Source: CAYJNO01 sp964371715 (lineage in GTDB: Bacteria > Bacillota_I > Bacilli_A > Erysipelotrichales > Erysipelotrichaceae). Taken from it: a stretch of DNA of 64,000 nt. The stretch covers positions 62,001-126,000 of the forward strand of contig CAYJNO010000001.1 of NCBI GenBank assembly GCA_964371715.1, in the 5' to 3' direction. Both the position numbers and the translations under genes were made by a program. Positions 51,853-61,177 of the stretch are shown one piece after another. Numbering within the stretch: the stretch's first letter is position 1; every line of letters begins with the position of its first letter. Under the pieces are notes generated by a model that had not been told where the DNA came from, searched no databases, and saw only the letters and a list, made by a program, of their open reading frames with translations.

Positions 51853-53445
51853 TTATTTACCTTTTTTGAAATCAACAAAATCTTCATATGTACTAACTCT
51901 ATCAGTTAGTGAACCATCTGGATTAATCTCTAGAATTCTATTTGCAATAGTATTTATAAATTCATAGTCATGTGAAGCAAAGATCATTGCACCTTTAAAC
52001 TCAATTAATGAGTTATTAACTGCAGTTATTGATTCTAAATCTAAATGGTTTGTAGGTTGATCTAACATTAATACATTTGATGTATAAAGCATCATTCTTG
52101 ATAACATGCACCTTACTTTTTCACCACCAGATAAAACTTTAACTTGCTTATGTACATCATCACCACTAAACAACATTCGGCCTAAAAATCCTCTTAAGTA
52201 CGATTCAGTCTCATCAGTTGTGAATTGTCTTAACCAATCTAAAATAGAAAGATTATCTTCGAAATACTCCGAATTATCTTTAGGGAAATAGGATTGTGAT
52301 GTACTTACACCCCACTTAAACTCTCCGCTATCTGCTTCCATTTCTCCAGCAAGTATTTTAAATAATGCCGTAGTAGCAATTTCTTGTTCTCCAACTAAGG
52401 CTATTCTATCTTCTCTTCCCATCGTAAATGAAATATTATCCAATACTTTTACACCATCAATAATCTTAGTTAATCCTTCAACATGTAAACAATCTTTTCC
52501 AATTTCTCTACCTATTCCAAAGCTTACAAATGGATATCTTCTTGTTGAAGCTGGCATTTCTTCTAACGCTAATTTATCTAGCATTTTTCTTCTTGCTGTA
52601 GCTTGCTTAGCTTTTGATTTATTTGCACTAAATCTTTGTATAAATGTTTGAAGATCTTTCATTTTATCTTCTTTTTTACGATTTTGGTCTTTTATTAATC
52701 GTTGCATTAGTTGACTTGATTCATACCAAAACTCGTAATTTCCGACATACATTTTAATTTTTCCATAATCTATATCTACAATGTGTGTACAAACCGTATT
52801 TAAAAAGTGTCTATCATGTGAAACTACAATTACTGTTCCATGATAATCCATTAAAAAATCTTCTAACCAATTAATAGAAGCTACATCTAAATGGTTTGTA
52901 GGTTCATCTAATAAAATAATTTCAGGTTGACCAAATAAAGCACTTGCAAGTAACACTTTAACTTTATCTTTCCCTGTTAAAGTTTTCATTTCAGTTTCTA
53001 ATATATCACCTTCTATACCTAAGCCTTTAAGTAATTTTAGTGCATCAGTTTCAGCATCCCATCCATTCATTTCAGCGAATTCTTCTTCAAGATGACTAGC
53101 TTTAATTCCATCTTCTTCTGTAAAATCAGGTTTAGAATACAATACATCTTTTTCTTTCATGATTTCATATAATCTAGGGTTACCCATTACTATCGTGTCA
53201 AATACTGTGTATTGGTCAAACGCATAATGGTTTTGTTTAAATACTGATACTCTTGTTTTATCTGGAATCGAAATCGATCCTCTTGTTGTTTCTAACTCTT
53301 TTGATAATAACTTTAAAAAAGTAGATTTTCCTGCTCCATTTGCTCCAATTATTCCATAGCAATTACCAGTTGTAAACTTTAAATTTACTTCTTTAAATAG
53401 CGGCGTACCACTAAAATCTAACGATACATCTGTTACTGTAATCAT
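51853..53445 (-). CDS. ABC-F family ATPase (YkpA/YbiT-like)
   Basis: A 530-residue soluble protein with two ABC domains and no membrane part: Walker A GANGAGKST in the first, signature-like LTGKDKVKV and Walker B ILLDEPTNHLD; the second has a degenerate Walker A (GEQEIATTALF), signature LSGGEKVRCML and Walker B LMLDQPTNHLD. The linker between domains is basic and helical (KKEDKMKDLQTFIQRFSANK). The degenerate second P-loop and LDQPTNHLD are typical of the YkpA/YbiT ABC-F group acting on ribosomes. Ribosome site AAGGAGG. Confidence 0.93.
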   Translation of the reverse strand: MITVTDVSLDFSGTPLFKEVNLKFTTGNCYGIIGANGAGKSTFLKLLSKELETTRGSISIPDKTRVSVFKQNHYAFDQYTVFDTIVMGNPRLYEIMKEKDVLYSKPDFTEEDGIKASHLEEEFAEMNGWDAETDALKLLKGLGIEGDILETEMKTLTGKDKVKVLLASALFGQPEIILLDEPTNHLDVASINWLEDFLMDYHGTVIVVSHDRHFLNTVCTHIVDIDYGKIKMYVGNYEFWYESSQLMQRLIKDQNRKKEDKMKDLQTFIQRFSANKSKAKQATARRKMLDKLALEEMPASTRRYPFVSFGIGREIGKDCLHVEGLTKIIDGVKVLDNISFTMGREDRIALVGEQEIATTALFKILAGEMEADSGEFKWGVSTSQSYFPKDNSEYFEDNLSILDWLRQFTTDETESYLRGFLGRMLFSGDDVHKQVKVLSGGEKVRCMLSRMMLYTSNVLMLDQPTNHLDLESITAVNNSLIEFKGAMIFASHDYEFINTIANRILEINPDGSLTDRVSTYEDFVDFKKGK

Positions 53446-53603
53446 TATAATACCTCCTTATAATACTCGCAAAAGTATATCATAAATTTGGGCATATTAA
53501 CAAACTTTAGTTATCTTGATATTTAACAGAATATTTTTCTAATGTGTATTTTTACTAGAAAATAGTCAAAATGTATGATAAAATAGTACTAAGGAGATTT
53601 TTT

Positions 53604-55247
53604 GTGAACACTTATATTTATATTTTATTGTTTTTCATAATATTTATGTTTCATAACTTTATATTTTTTACGATGATTTCTAAAATTGTAGATTATAGAG
53701 TGGGAAAACTTAGCTTATTTTCAATGATTTTATTCAACACAATCTTGTTTACATGGTTATTTTATCAATTCCCACCATATAATGTTACCATATACATATT
53801 ATTATTTATAATTTGGGCAATTGATGCATTAATATTATTTAAATCAAACCCACTTACTTCGTTGGCAGCGATTTTTACGATGCCAATTCATTTAATTGCC
53901 TTTAGATCAATTTACTTTTCTATAATTTCTATATTGAATGAATTTTCAGTCTATGATGTTTTCAATAGTGTAAACCAATATTGGATTTCACTAATTTTTT
54001 CATCATTAATATCTTCTAGCTGCGTACTTTTATTAGTAATAATAATAAAGGAATCATACTTTAGACTTATGGGTCAATCACCTGGAAGAGTAACCCTATT
54101 TTTTACCTTTATTATTTTAACATCAATTAGATTGCTAATTAATGCAAATAATTTATATATTGATTTTAATTATCCATTCTTTGCTTATGAAAATATTGCA
54201 ACATCAATATCATGGTTAGCAGTAATTTATTTTGGAATATTTATCTTGATTGGAATAGAATTAATTGAAAATAAAACCATTAAGCTACAAAATGATATTT
54301 CTGTTGATAAAATGATGAAAGATACATTAGCAGAAAAATCTGATATGATTATTGAAATAAATGTCAGTAAAAATAGTGTAACTTCACTTATGAGATTTGG
54401 TAAACCTGATAGAATTCACGAAAACTATACATATTCAGAAATAATTAATATCTTTATTGAAAGTGAAATTATAGCTGAAGATAGAATTAGAATAAGAGAG
54501 ATATGTTCACCATTATATCTAATTAGATCATATGAAAATAAAAAATATGAAGTTAACTTTGAAACAGAAGTTTTATTACCTGGTGCTAAAGACTATAAAT
54601 GGTATCACGCAACTTATAAACTAACAAAAAATGTAAAAACTAAAGACGTTTATGCTACATTATTCTGCTACAACATTCATGAAGAAAAAACAAAGGAATT
54701 AAACTTAATCGACCAGGCACAAAGAGATAATTTAGTAGGAGCCTTCAATCGAAAAACTTGTGAGAAATTAGTAAGAAATATTCTTGATAATAAAAGTTAT
54801 GGAACAATGTTTGTTGTCGATTTAGATAATTTTAAAGCTATAAATGATGTATTTGGACACCACAATGGTGATAAGTTATTAATTCAAATCTATGGATTAT
54901 TAAAAGAAATATTCAGAGAGACTGATATTATAGCTCGTTTTGGTGGCGATGAATTTGTAATTTTCATACAAGAAGAAGTTAATTTAGAAACACTAGAATA
55001 TAAAGCAAAACAAATCTGTAAAAAACTAGAAAAAACTTATAAATACAAAAATAGTAATATCACAGTTTCGGCAAGTGTTGGAATTGCCTCAGCTCCATTT
55101 GATGGTCAAGATTTTGATCGATTATTTATAAATGCAGATAGAGCAATGTATTATTCTAAAAAAGAAGGTAAAAGTACATATACATTCTTTAAAGATATAA
55201 AGAAAGATTTAAGCCTTGATTTAGATAAAATAAAAAATACAAGATAG
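53604..55247 (+). CDS. Membrane-bound GGDEF diguanylate cyclase with PAS-like region
   Basis: A protein of about 547 residues: six to seven N-terminal membrane helices (residues 5-225), a PAS-like segment (DMIIEINVSKNSVTSLMRFG to TLFCYNIHEEKTK, about 255-370), and a C-terminal GGDEF domain with DNLVGAFNRKT, VVDLDNFKAINDVFGHHNGD and ARFGGDEF. An RETD inhibitory I-site precedes the GGDEF, unlike the H-cluster fusion at 21445. Start chosen as GTG 53604 because AAGGAG is 7 nt upstream; the ATG at 53571 overlaps a TATGATAAAAT -10 sequence. It stands alone as a transcription unit. Confidence 0.9.
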   Translation: MNTYIYILLFFIIFMFHNFIFFTMISKIVDYRVGKLSLFSMILFNTILFTWLFYQFPPYNVTIYILLFIIWAIDALILFKSNPLTSLAAIFTMPIHLIAFRSIYFSIISILNEFSVYDVFNSVNQYWISLIFSSLISSSCVLLLVIIIKESYFRLMGQSPGRVTLFFTFIILTSIRLLINANNLYIDFNYPFFAYENIATSISWLAVIYFGIFILIGIELIENKTIKLQNDISVDKMMKDTLAEKSDMIIEINVSKNSVTSLMRFGKPDRIHENYTYSEIINIFIESEIIAEDRIRIREICSPLYLIRSYENKKYEVNFETEVLLPGAKDYKWYHATYKLTKNVKTKDVYATLFCYNIHEEKTKELNLIDQAQRDNLVGAFNRKTCEKLVRNILDNKSYGTMFVVDLDNFKAINDVFGHHNGDKLLIQIYGLLKEIFRETDIIARFGGDEFVIFIQEEVNLETLEYKAKQICKKLEKTYKYKNSNITVSASVGIASAPFDGQDFDRLFINADRAMYYSKKEGKSTYTFFKDIKKDLSLDLDKIKNTR

Positions 55248-55250
55248 TAT

Positions 55251-55286
55251 AAAAAAGATATGATTTAGTAAAATCATATCTTTTTT
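55251..55286. terminator. Bidirectional terminator
   Basis: AAAAAAGATATGATTT, loop AGTA, AAATCATATCTTTTTT; separates the GGDEF gene (plus) from the pantothenate/CoA operon (minus). Confidence 0.9.
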
Positions 55287-55983
55287 AGTATTGCATTTTA
55301 AGGTGTACTCCACCATCAACTACTATATTAGCACCATTGATAAAATCATTCTCTTCATTAGCCAAAAACAAACAAACATTTGAAATATCTTTTGGTTTCC
55401 CAACTCTTCTTGATGGATGTAATAAATGTTCTTCATTTGATAAATGATCATAGTCTTGTATTTCTATCCATCCTGGACTAATTGTATTAACTGTGATTGG
55501 TGTATCGCTAAGAGAAATACATAATGAATTAGTTAGAGATACTATTCCACCTTTACTCATTCCATATAACTCCCAATTAGCTTCATTTTGATGATGCCTT
55601 GTTGAGCTAATATTAATAATTCTGCCGTACGTTTCATCATTATTTAACTTGATAAATTCTTGGGCACACAAGTATGCACCCTTTAGATTTATATCAATTA
55701 CATTATCTAAATCCTCATTAGTTGTTTCTAAAATAGATTTAGAGAATTTACTTATTGCCGCATTGTTAATAAGAACATGCGCTTTTTTATATTTATCTTT
55801 TATTAATTCAAAACTAGATTTGATATTGTTTATATTTTTTAAATCAGTTTTAATAAAGTCGATTCCATCCACTTTATTGCTAACCTTATCTAAATTTATA
55901 ACTTGATATCCATTATCTTTAAAATCTTGTGCTAATTTATATCCTATCCCATTAGAGGCTCCTGTAATAACACAAACTTTCAT
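55285..55983 (-). CDS. Short-chain dehydrogenase/reductase
   Basis: A 232-residue classical SDR: cofactor loop TGASNGIGYKLA, NNAAIS, catalytic Ser in INISSTRHH, and YGMSKGG with the Tyr/Lys pair. Asp in INLDKVS after the second strand suggests NAD preference. It is the last gene of the CoA operon; substrate unknown. Confidence 0.93.
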   Translation of the reverse strand: MKVCVITGASNGIGYKLAQDFKDNGYQVINLDKVSNKVDGIDFIKTDLKNINNIKSSFELIKDKYKKAHVLINNAAISKFSKSILETTNEDLDNVIDINLKGAYLCAQEFIKLNNDETYGRIINISSTRHHQNEANWELYGMSKGGIVSLTNSLCISLSDTPITVNTISPGWIEIQDYDHLSNEEHLLHPSRRVGKPKDISNVCLFLANEENDFINGANIVVDGGVHLKMQY

Positions 55984-56288
55984 TATTTATCTTCTTTATT
56001 GGTTTGTTGTTTAGTTAATAATAACGCAAGAATTTCCAAACTATTATCTAAAACAAACTTATGTTTTAATCCTTCTTTTGTATAAATCACTATTCCATTT
56101 TGTATTAGAAGGTTTGATTCAGTTCTATTAATAAAATCCATATCAACATATTTTATTTTGATTTCCATAGTAATAATTCCGTATTTTTCAGCAATAAAAA
56201 TAATAGAATCATCACAAATTAGTAATTCACCTTCTACATTTTCAAAACCATAATAATATATACTTTTAATTTTTCTTTCAATATTCAT
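55983..56288 (-). CDS. Small hypothetical protein (PH/GRAM-like)
   Basis: A 101-residue protein, not recognised. Mostly beta strands (GELLICDDSIIFIAEKYGII, LLIQNGIVIYTKEG) then a C-terminal helix, an order that resembles a PH/GRAM-like domain. Its stop overlaps the SDR start by one base. No Cys, no signal peptide. Confidence 0.7.
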   Translation of the reverse strand: MNIERKIKSIYYYGFENVEGELLICDDSIIFIAEKYGIITMEIKIKYVDMDFINRTESNLLIQNGIVIYTKEGLKHKFVLDNSLEILALLLTKQQTNKEDK

Positions 56289-56297
56289 TATTTACCC

Positions 56298-56474
56298 CTA
56301 TTCCTCTGTGTTGATAATTTCAAATTTTTCTGTACTGATAACTCCAGAATCATTAAATAAATCTGTTATTAAATGCTTTGTTTTAGCAATTGAGATTGCT
56401 TCATCTTGATCATTTGCAACTACGTCAAAATATTCTATTCTAGTTTGTGTAATTTTGATACGATATTTAATCAT
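56298..56474 (-). CDS. 58-residue small protein
   Basis: A short open frame beginning MIKYRIKITQTRIEYFDVVA and ending STEKFEIINTEE, stop TAG. It has a good ribosome site (AGGAGAGACAAG) and sits snugly between maf and the 101-residue gene (14 and 9 nt gaps), so I regard it as real. Predicted beta-alpha-beta; the pattern of basic strand, VVANDQDEAISIAK helix and FEII strand resembles the small DpnD/PcfM-like or 'DUF' beta-grasp proteins, but function is unknown. Confidence 0.72.
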   Translation of the reverse strand: MIKYRIKITQTRIEYFDVVANDQDEAISIAKTKHLITDLFNDSGVISTEKFEIINTEE

Positions 56475-56488
56475 CTTGTCTCTCCTTT

Positions 56489-57043
56489 TTAGATTAATTT
56501 TTTTATTATTGTATGAACTTTAGATATTGGTAAGCCCATGATTGAATAATAATCACCACTAATACTATCTATAAATAATCCTGCTTTTCCTTGAATTGCA
56601 TATGCTCCAGCTTTGTCTAAAGGTTCTTCACTATTAGCATATTCAGCTAAGTCATCTTTATCTACATTTTTAAATGTAATTTTCGAAATATCAACAATAG
56701 TTTCCACTTTATCATCTTTAATAATAGCTACAGCTGTAATAACTTCATGTGTTTTATTATTTAACTTTTCAAGCATTTTATATGCATTTTCAGCTGTTTT
56801 AGGCTTCCCTAAAACTTCATTTCCAATTACAACTACTGTATCAGCAGCAATAACAATTTCATCTTTATTCACATTAATTGCATTTGCTTTTTTAATAGCT
56901 AATCTTTTTATTTCATCTGTAATTGGTAAATTTTTATCTATACTTTCATCAACTGCCTCTACTCTAACTTCAAAATTGTAACCCATTAAACTTAATAATT
57001 CACTTCGCCTTGGTGAAGCACTTGCTAAAATAATTTTTGACAT
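56489..57043 (-). CDS. maf: Maf-type nucleoside triphosphate pyrophosphatase
   Basis: A 184-residue Maf protein: LASASPRRSELLSLMGY at the N terminus, IAADTVVVIGNEVLGKP, AGAYAIQGKAGLFIDSISGDYYSIMGLP at the C terminus. It hydrolyses dTTP/UTP or modified nucleotides. Ribosome site GGGGAT, 1 base after the coaX stop. Confidence 0.95.
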   Translation of the reverse strand: MSKIILASASPRRSELLSLMGYNFEVRVEAVDESIDKNLPITDEIKRLAIKKANAINVNKDEIVIAADTVVVIGNEVLGKPKTAENAYKMLEKLNNKTHEVITAVAIIKDDKVETIVDISKITFKNVDKDDLAEYANSEEPLDKAGAYAIQGKAGLFIDSISGDYYSIMGLPISKVHTIIKKLI

Positions 57044-57044
57044 C

Positions 57045-57818
57045 TTATCCCCTTTTTATATTTCTTTCATATATAATACTCATACCTATATATGCTAAAT
57101 CCTCTTCATAGATATCAATTAAATCAGTATTTGCTGTAATAATTCTACCAAGCCCGCCTGTACATACTACATAGAAGTCTTGATTTAATTCTCTTTTGAT
57201 TTCTTTAATTATATACTCTACTTGGCCAATATATCCATAAACTAAACCAGCTTGCATTCCACTAATCGTATTTTTAGTTAATATTGAATTAGGTTTTATT
57301 ATTTCAATATCAGGTAATTTAGCTGCGCTTGATACCATTGCTTTTAAAGCTGTTTCTAAACCCGGTGTAATAATTGTATATTCAAATTCTCCATCTTTAC
57401 TAACATAATCAAAAGTTGTAGCTGTTCCAAAATCAATTACAAGACAATTTTTCTCATACAATTTATGTGCTGCAACAACATTAACAATACGATCTGCTCC
57501 AACTTCTTTTGGATTTTCAAATAACAATTTAATTCCAGTTTTAATCCCAGGACCAACAATTAAAGCTTCTACATCAAAATATTTTTTTACCGCACCCTTT
57601 AAACTAAATAAAAGCTTTGGTACAACACTCGATATTACTGAGCCTGTAATTTCTATAGATCTAATATTATTTATTTCTAAAAAATTTATTATACTCATTC
57701 CAATTTCATCTTCTGTTTTTTGTGAAGATGTCGTTAACCTAAAGCTAACTTTAACAATATTTTTATCAATAACACCTACTGTAATATTTGTGTTACCTGC
57801 ATCAATTACTAATAGCAT
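57045..57818 (-). CDS. coaX: Type III pantothenate kinase
   Basis: A 257-residue kinase with ASKHA motifs DAGNTNITVGV (phosphate 1), GADRIVN and IDFGTATTFDYV, and GLVYGYIGQVEY. It catalyses the first step from pantothenate to CoA and forms an operon with panT and coaBC. Confidence 0.96.
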   Translation of the reverse strand: MLLVIDAGNTNITVGVIDKNIVKVSFRLTTSSQKTEDEIGMSIINFLEINNIRSIEITGSVISSVVPKLLFSLKGAVKKYFDVEALIVGPGIKTGIKLLFENPKEVGADRIVNVVAAHKLYEKNCLVIDFGTATTFDYVSKDGEFEYTIITPGLETALKAMVSSAAKLPDIEIIKPNSILTKNTISGMQAGLVYGYIGQVEYIIKEIKRELNQDFYVVCTGGLGRIITANTDLIDIYEEDLAYIGMSIIYERNIKRG

Positions 57819-57822
57819 ATAC

Positions 57823-58998
57823 TTATCCTTTCACTCTTTTTAATATTTCTTTAGCAACATCATTTTTTGATAGTAATGGTAAAGAATGTACTTCATCGCT
57901 TGTAATGATTGTTACCTTATTTGTATCATGATTAAAGCCTGCATTTTCTTCATTCAAACTATTAGCTACTATCATATCCACATTTTTATTTATTAATTTA
58001 TTTTTTGCATTTTCAATTAAATTTTCTGTTTCCATTGCAAAGCCGCATATAAATTGGTTTTCTCTTCTATGAGACCCAAGATATGCAAGAATATCAGCTG
58101 TTTTTTCAAATTCTATATTTAAATCATTATCTTTTTTAATTTTATAATCTTTATAATTTTTGATAGTATAATCACTAACAGCTGCAGCTTTGATAATTAT
58201 ATCTTGTTTATCACAAATTTCTTTTATTGCTTGAAACATATCATTAGAACTACTTACTTCTAGAACATTGACCCCATATGGTTTTTTTATTGTTGTTTTT
58301 CCAGTTACAAGAGTTACATTAGCACCTTGTAGATATGCTTCTTTCGCAATTGCATAGCCCATTTTACCACTTGAATAATTAGTAATAAATCTCACTTTAT
58401 CTATTGCCTCTCTTGTAGCTCCAGCACTTATAAGAATATTTTTATTTAATAGTGGTTTTATTTGTAAATGATATTCTATTTTAGATTCTATATCATCTAT
58501 TGGTGCAAGTCTGCCATATCCTACATCATTACAGGCTAATAAACCTTTCTCTGTTTCCATTACGTCATAGCCATAAGATTCTAGTTTATCAATATTATTT
58601 TGAGTGATTGGATTTTCATACATTGCAGTATTCATTGCTGGACATATCAATTTTGGAGCTTTGCATGCCAAAATTGTTGTTGATATAAAATCATCTGCAA
58701 TTCCATTAGCAATTTTAGCAATCATATTTGCTGTTGCAGGTGCAACTACAAATACATCAGCTTTTTTTGCTATTTCTATGTGTTCTACATCGTATGTAAA
58801 GTTTCGATCAAATGTATCAATCATAACTTTATTCTTTGTTAATGTTTCAAAAGTTAAAGGTTGAATGAATTCTAATGCATTTTTTGTCATCATAATTTGT
58901 ACATTATAATTCTTTTTTATTAGTCTACTTGATAATTCAGCTATCTTATAGGCAGCAATACCACCACAAACTCCAATTACAACAGTTTTCTTTTTCAT
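57823..58998 (-). CDS. coaBC: Bifunctional phosphopantothenoylcysteine decarboxylase/synthetase
   Basis: A 391-residue fusion: N-terminal flavoprotein decarboxylase (GVCGGIAAYK, CPAMNTAMYENP) and C-terminal synthetase (FITNYSSGKMGYAIA, KAAAVSDY, KTADIL). It performs the two central CoA steps. The start overlaps the panT stop by one base. Confidence 0.97.
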   Translation of the reverse strand: MKKKTVVIGVCGGIAAYKIAELSSRLIKKNYNVQIMMTKNALEFIQPLTFETLTKNKVMIDTFDRNFTYDVEHIEIAKKADVFVVAPATANMIAKIANGIADDFISTTILACKAPKLICPAMNTAMYENPITQNNIDKLESYGYDVMETEKGLLACNDVGYGRLAPIDDIESKIEYHLQIKPLLNKNILISAGATREAIDKVRFITNYSSGKMGYAIAKEAYLQGANVTLVTGKTTIKKPYGVNVLEVSSSNDMFQAIKEICDKQDIIIKAAAVSDYTIKNYKDYKIKKDNDLNIEFEKTADILAYLGSHRRENQFICGFAMETENLIENAKNKLINKNVDMIVANSLNEENAGFNHDTNKVTIITSDEVHSLPLLSKNDVAKEILKRVKG

Positions 58999-59615
58999 TA
59001 TATATTTTCCTTAATCACAATTCTTAATGCTTTATACATCGCTAATACTATTATCGTCCCTACTATCATTTCAGCAAGTCCATTTGTTGATATGATACCT
59101 AATAAGAACCCAAATAATTGATTAGTATTAATTCCAATTGCTTGGACATAACTATCTTTAAAAAATAAGTAAATCAATGATAACACCATAATTGTATGTG
59201 TTAGAGTAGATATCACAGAAATAAGTATGATCTTAAAATTTATTCCTTCTACTTTTTTTAATATTTTAAATAGTAATGCTGGTAATACCCCCAATAATAT
59301 TCTTGGTATAATAGCAATAATTAAACTAAACATATTACCACTTATATCACCAATACTATAAAATGGTGTAAATACAAATGATGTAATACTTGGATTAAAA
59401 GTATTAATTAAAACACTTAATACCCCAAAAGAAAGTCCAACATAAAACCCACCTTTATAACCCAGTAATAATCCAGCTAATATTACAGGAATATGTAATG
59501 TAGTAGCTTTTATTACACCTAGTTGAATAAAACCTAATGGTGTCATTGTTAAAACAATTTCAATTACAATAAACATTGTAATAAAAATCATTTCTTTTAG
59601 TTTTTGATTCTTCAT
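58998..59615 (-). CDS. panT: ECF transporter pantothenate S component PanT
   Basis: A 205-residue membrane protein with six hydrophobic segments and the typical S-component N-terminal block (LGVIKATTLHIPVILAGLLLGYKGG). The KATTLHIPV sequence and its position directly before coaBC and coaX identify the likely substrate as pantothenate. The general ECF module is elsewhere. Ribosome site AGGAGG. Confidence 0.87.
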   Translation of the reverse strand: MKNQKLKEMIFITMFIVIEIVLTMTPLGFIQLGVIKATTLHIPVILAGLLLGYKGGFYVGLSFGVLSVLINTFNPSITSFVFTPFYSIGDISGNMFSLIIAIIPRILLGVLPALLFKILKKVEGINFKIILISVISTLTHTIMVLSLIYLFFKDSYVQAIGINTNQLFGFLLGIISTNGLAEMIVGTIIVLAMYKALRIVIKENI

Positions 59616-59700
59616 ATTTCCTCCTACTATCGCTCTTTATTAAAAGATGCAATGTAATAATCAACTATATTATACTAAATTATTGTTATATAGTATATTA

Positions 59701-59731
59701 AAAAAACAGGTTTAAAATTAATTTTAAACCT
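59701..59731 (-). terminator. Terminator after the 152-residue membrane protein gene
   Basis: AGGTTTAAAATTAATTTTAA (continuing ACCT) is a perfect palindrome, followed by a T run on the minus strand. Confidence 0.8.
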
Positions 59732-59733
59732 AT

Positions 59734-60192
59734 TTAATCTAATACTTCTTCTTCATGTCTGAATAATATAGTAAAGAATATATTTAATAATAATAATGAA
59801 AAATATATTATACTAACTTCATCAAATGCTACCATTTTATTTGTGTAATTTTGTGTACCAACTCCTAATAAAATAGCTGCTGCTAAAATCATACCTTGTG
59901 ACAACTTCATTACTTTGCTATGCCTATATATTAAACCAGAAAATTCTTTTTTATCATAAAAGCAATAATGAATAGTTGAAATTATAATAACAAAAATAGT
60001 AAGTACGTTAAACAAACTCCATGTTCTTAATATCATTGGTGTTTCTTCATTTTCGATTATTACATCTTGTGTTTCTTCTTGTGCATTAATTACTATCATT
60101 CCATTATCTATAGCTTGAAATATTGAAACTGACAAACAAATCAATAATAATATTTTTAATGCTGATGTATTTATTTTTTTAAAATTACTCAT
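59734..60192 (-). CDS. Hypothetical membrane protein
   Basis: A 152-residue protein, not recognised: a membrane helix at about 10-32 (ALKILLLICLSVSIFQAI) and three more at about 57-75, 96-112 and 126-143. The loop after the first helix is acidic (EETQDVIIENEETP). It lies 45 nt after the AEC carrier gene, so it is probably the last gene of that operon. Confidence 0.75.
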   Translation of the reverse strand: MSNFKKINTSALKILLLICLSVSIFQAIDNGMIVINAQEETQDVIIENEETPMILRTWSLFNVLTIFVIIISTIHYCFYDKKEFSGLIYRHSKVMKLSQGMILAAAILLGVGTQNYTNKMVAFDEVSIIYFSLLLLNIFFTILFRHEEEVLD

Positions 60193-60237
60193 ATCTTAAT
60201 AATATCTTTATTTTTAATACATTTCAATACTTATATG

Positions 60238-61176
60238 CTATATTAACGCAAAATTTGATAAAATAGTAATTCCTACCACTAGTGTGAAGGGGCAAATTAA
60301 TGTAGTAAATAATAACATTTGTGATGCTAAGGTTTCATCTGAGTCCATTGATATTGCTAATGAGTATGAACTTACAGCATTAGGTGCTCCAAAAACTACC
60401 ATGATAATTAACAATTCAAATCCTCTAAAATCTAATAAGCAAGCTATTAAAACCATGATAGTTGGAATAACTACCATTTTTAATAGTAATGCTATAAATA
60501 ACAACTTGCAATTTCCTTTTATTCCTTCAACTTCAAATGTTGCTCCCAATATAATTAACGCTAAAGGTGTTGCTAGTACTGCTAACTTATCTAAGGAATT
60601 CCAAACAACTGTTGGTAGTTCAATATTAATTAATGAAAAGATAATTCCTATTAGCGTTGCAATTATAATTTTATTATTTAAAATATCAATTAGTAAACCT
60701 TTAAATCTCATTGTTGATTGTTTTTTCTTTGCTAAAACAACTATCGATAATACATTCCATAATGGAATAATTGTAGCTAGAACAATTGAAACTTCAGCAT
60801 TATATTCATTATTGTAATATGATCCAATTATGCTAAGACCCAATAATAATACATTAGATCTTACTGTGTTCATCGTTAGTACTCCTTGAGATTTTTTACT
60901 AGAAGTAATTAACACACTTAAATAATACATAATAATATATAGTGTAATAACACTAAAAGATAAGAATATTAACAATTCGATATTTAACGATTCTTTAATA
61001 TTAATATTCGCTGTATTTATAAACAGTGTAATTGGAATAAATAGGTTAAATACTAATTTATTCCACTCTCTTAATGATGAATCTGTTACATAGTTATATT
61101 TTTTTATAATTAACCCAGTAATTATAAGTACTACTAATGGCAATACTGTATTAATTGAAATAATAAAATTTTCCAT
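60238..61176 (-). CDS. AEC family transporter
   Basis: A 312-residue permease of the auxin efflux carrier family: about ten membrane segments, N-terminal INTVLPLVVLIITGLIIKK, NLFIPITLF, and the C-terminal GAPNAVSSYSLAISM block. Bacterial members export or exchange organic acids (malate-type). It follows the 5'-nucleotidase gene by 1 base; substrate unknown. Confidence 0.9.
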   Translation of the reverse strand: MENFIISINTVLPLVVLIITGLIIKKYNYVTDSSLREWNKLVFNLFIPITLFINTANINIKESLNIELLIFLSFSVITLYIIMYYLSVLITSSKKSQGVLTMNTVRSNVLLLGLSIIGSYYNNEYNAEVSIVLATIIPLWNVLSIVVLAKKKQSTMRFKGLLIDILNNKIIIATLIGIIFSLINIELPTVVWNSLDKLAVLATPLALIILGATFEVEGIKGNCKLLFIALLLKMVVIPTIMVLIACLLDFRGFELLIIMVVFGAPNAVSSYSLAISMDSDETLASQMLLFTTLICPFTLVVGITILSNFALI

Positions 61177-61177
61177 A

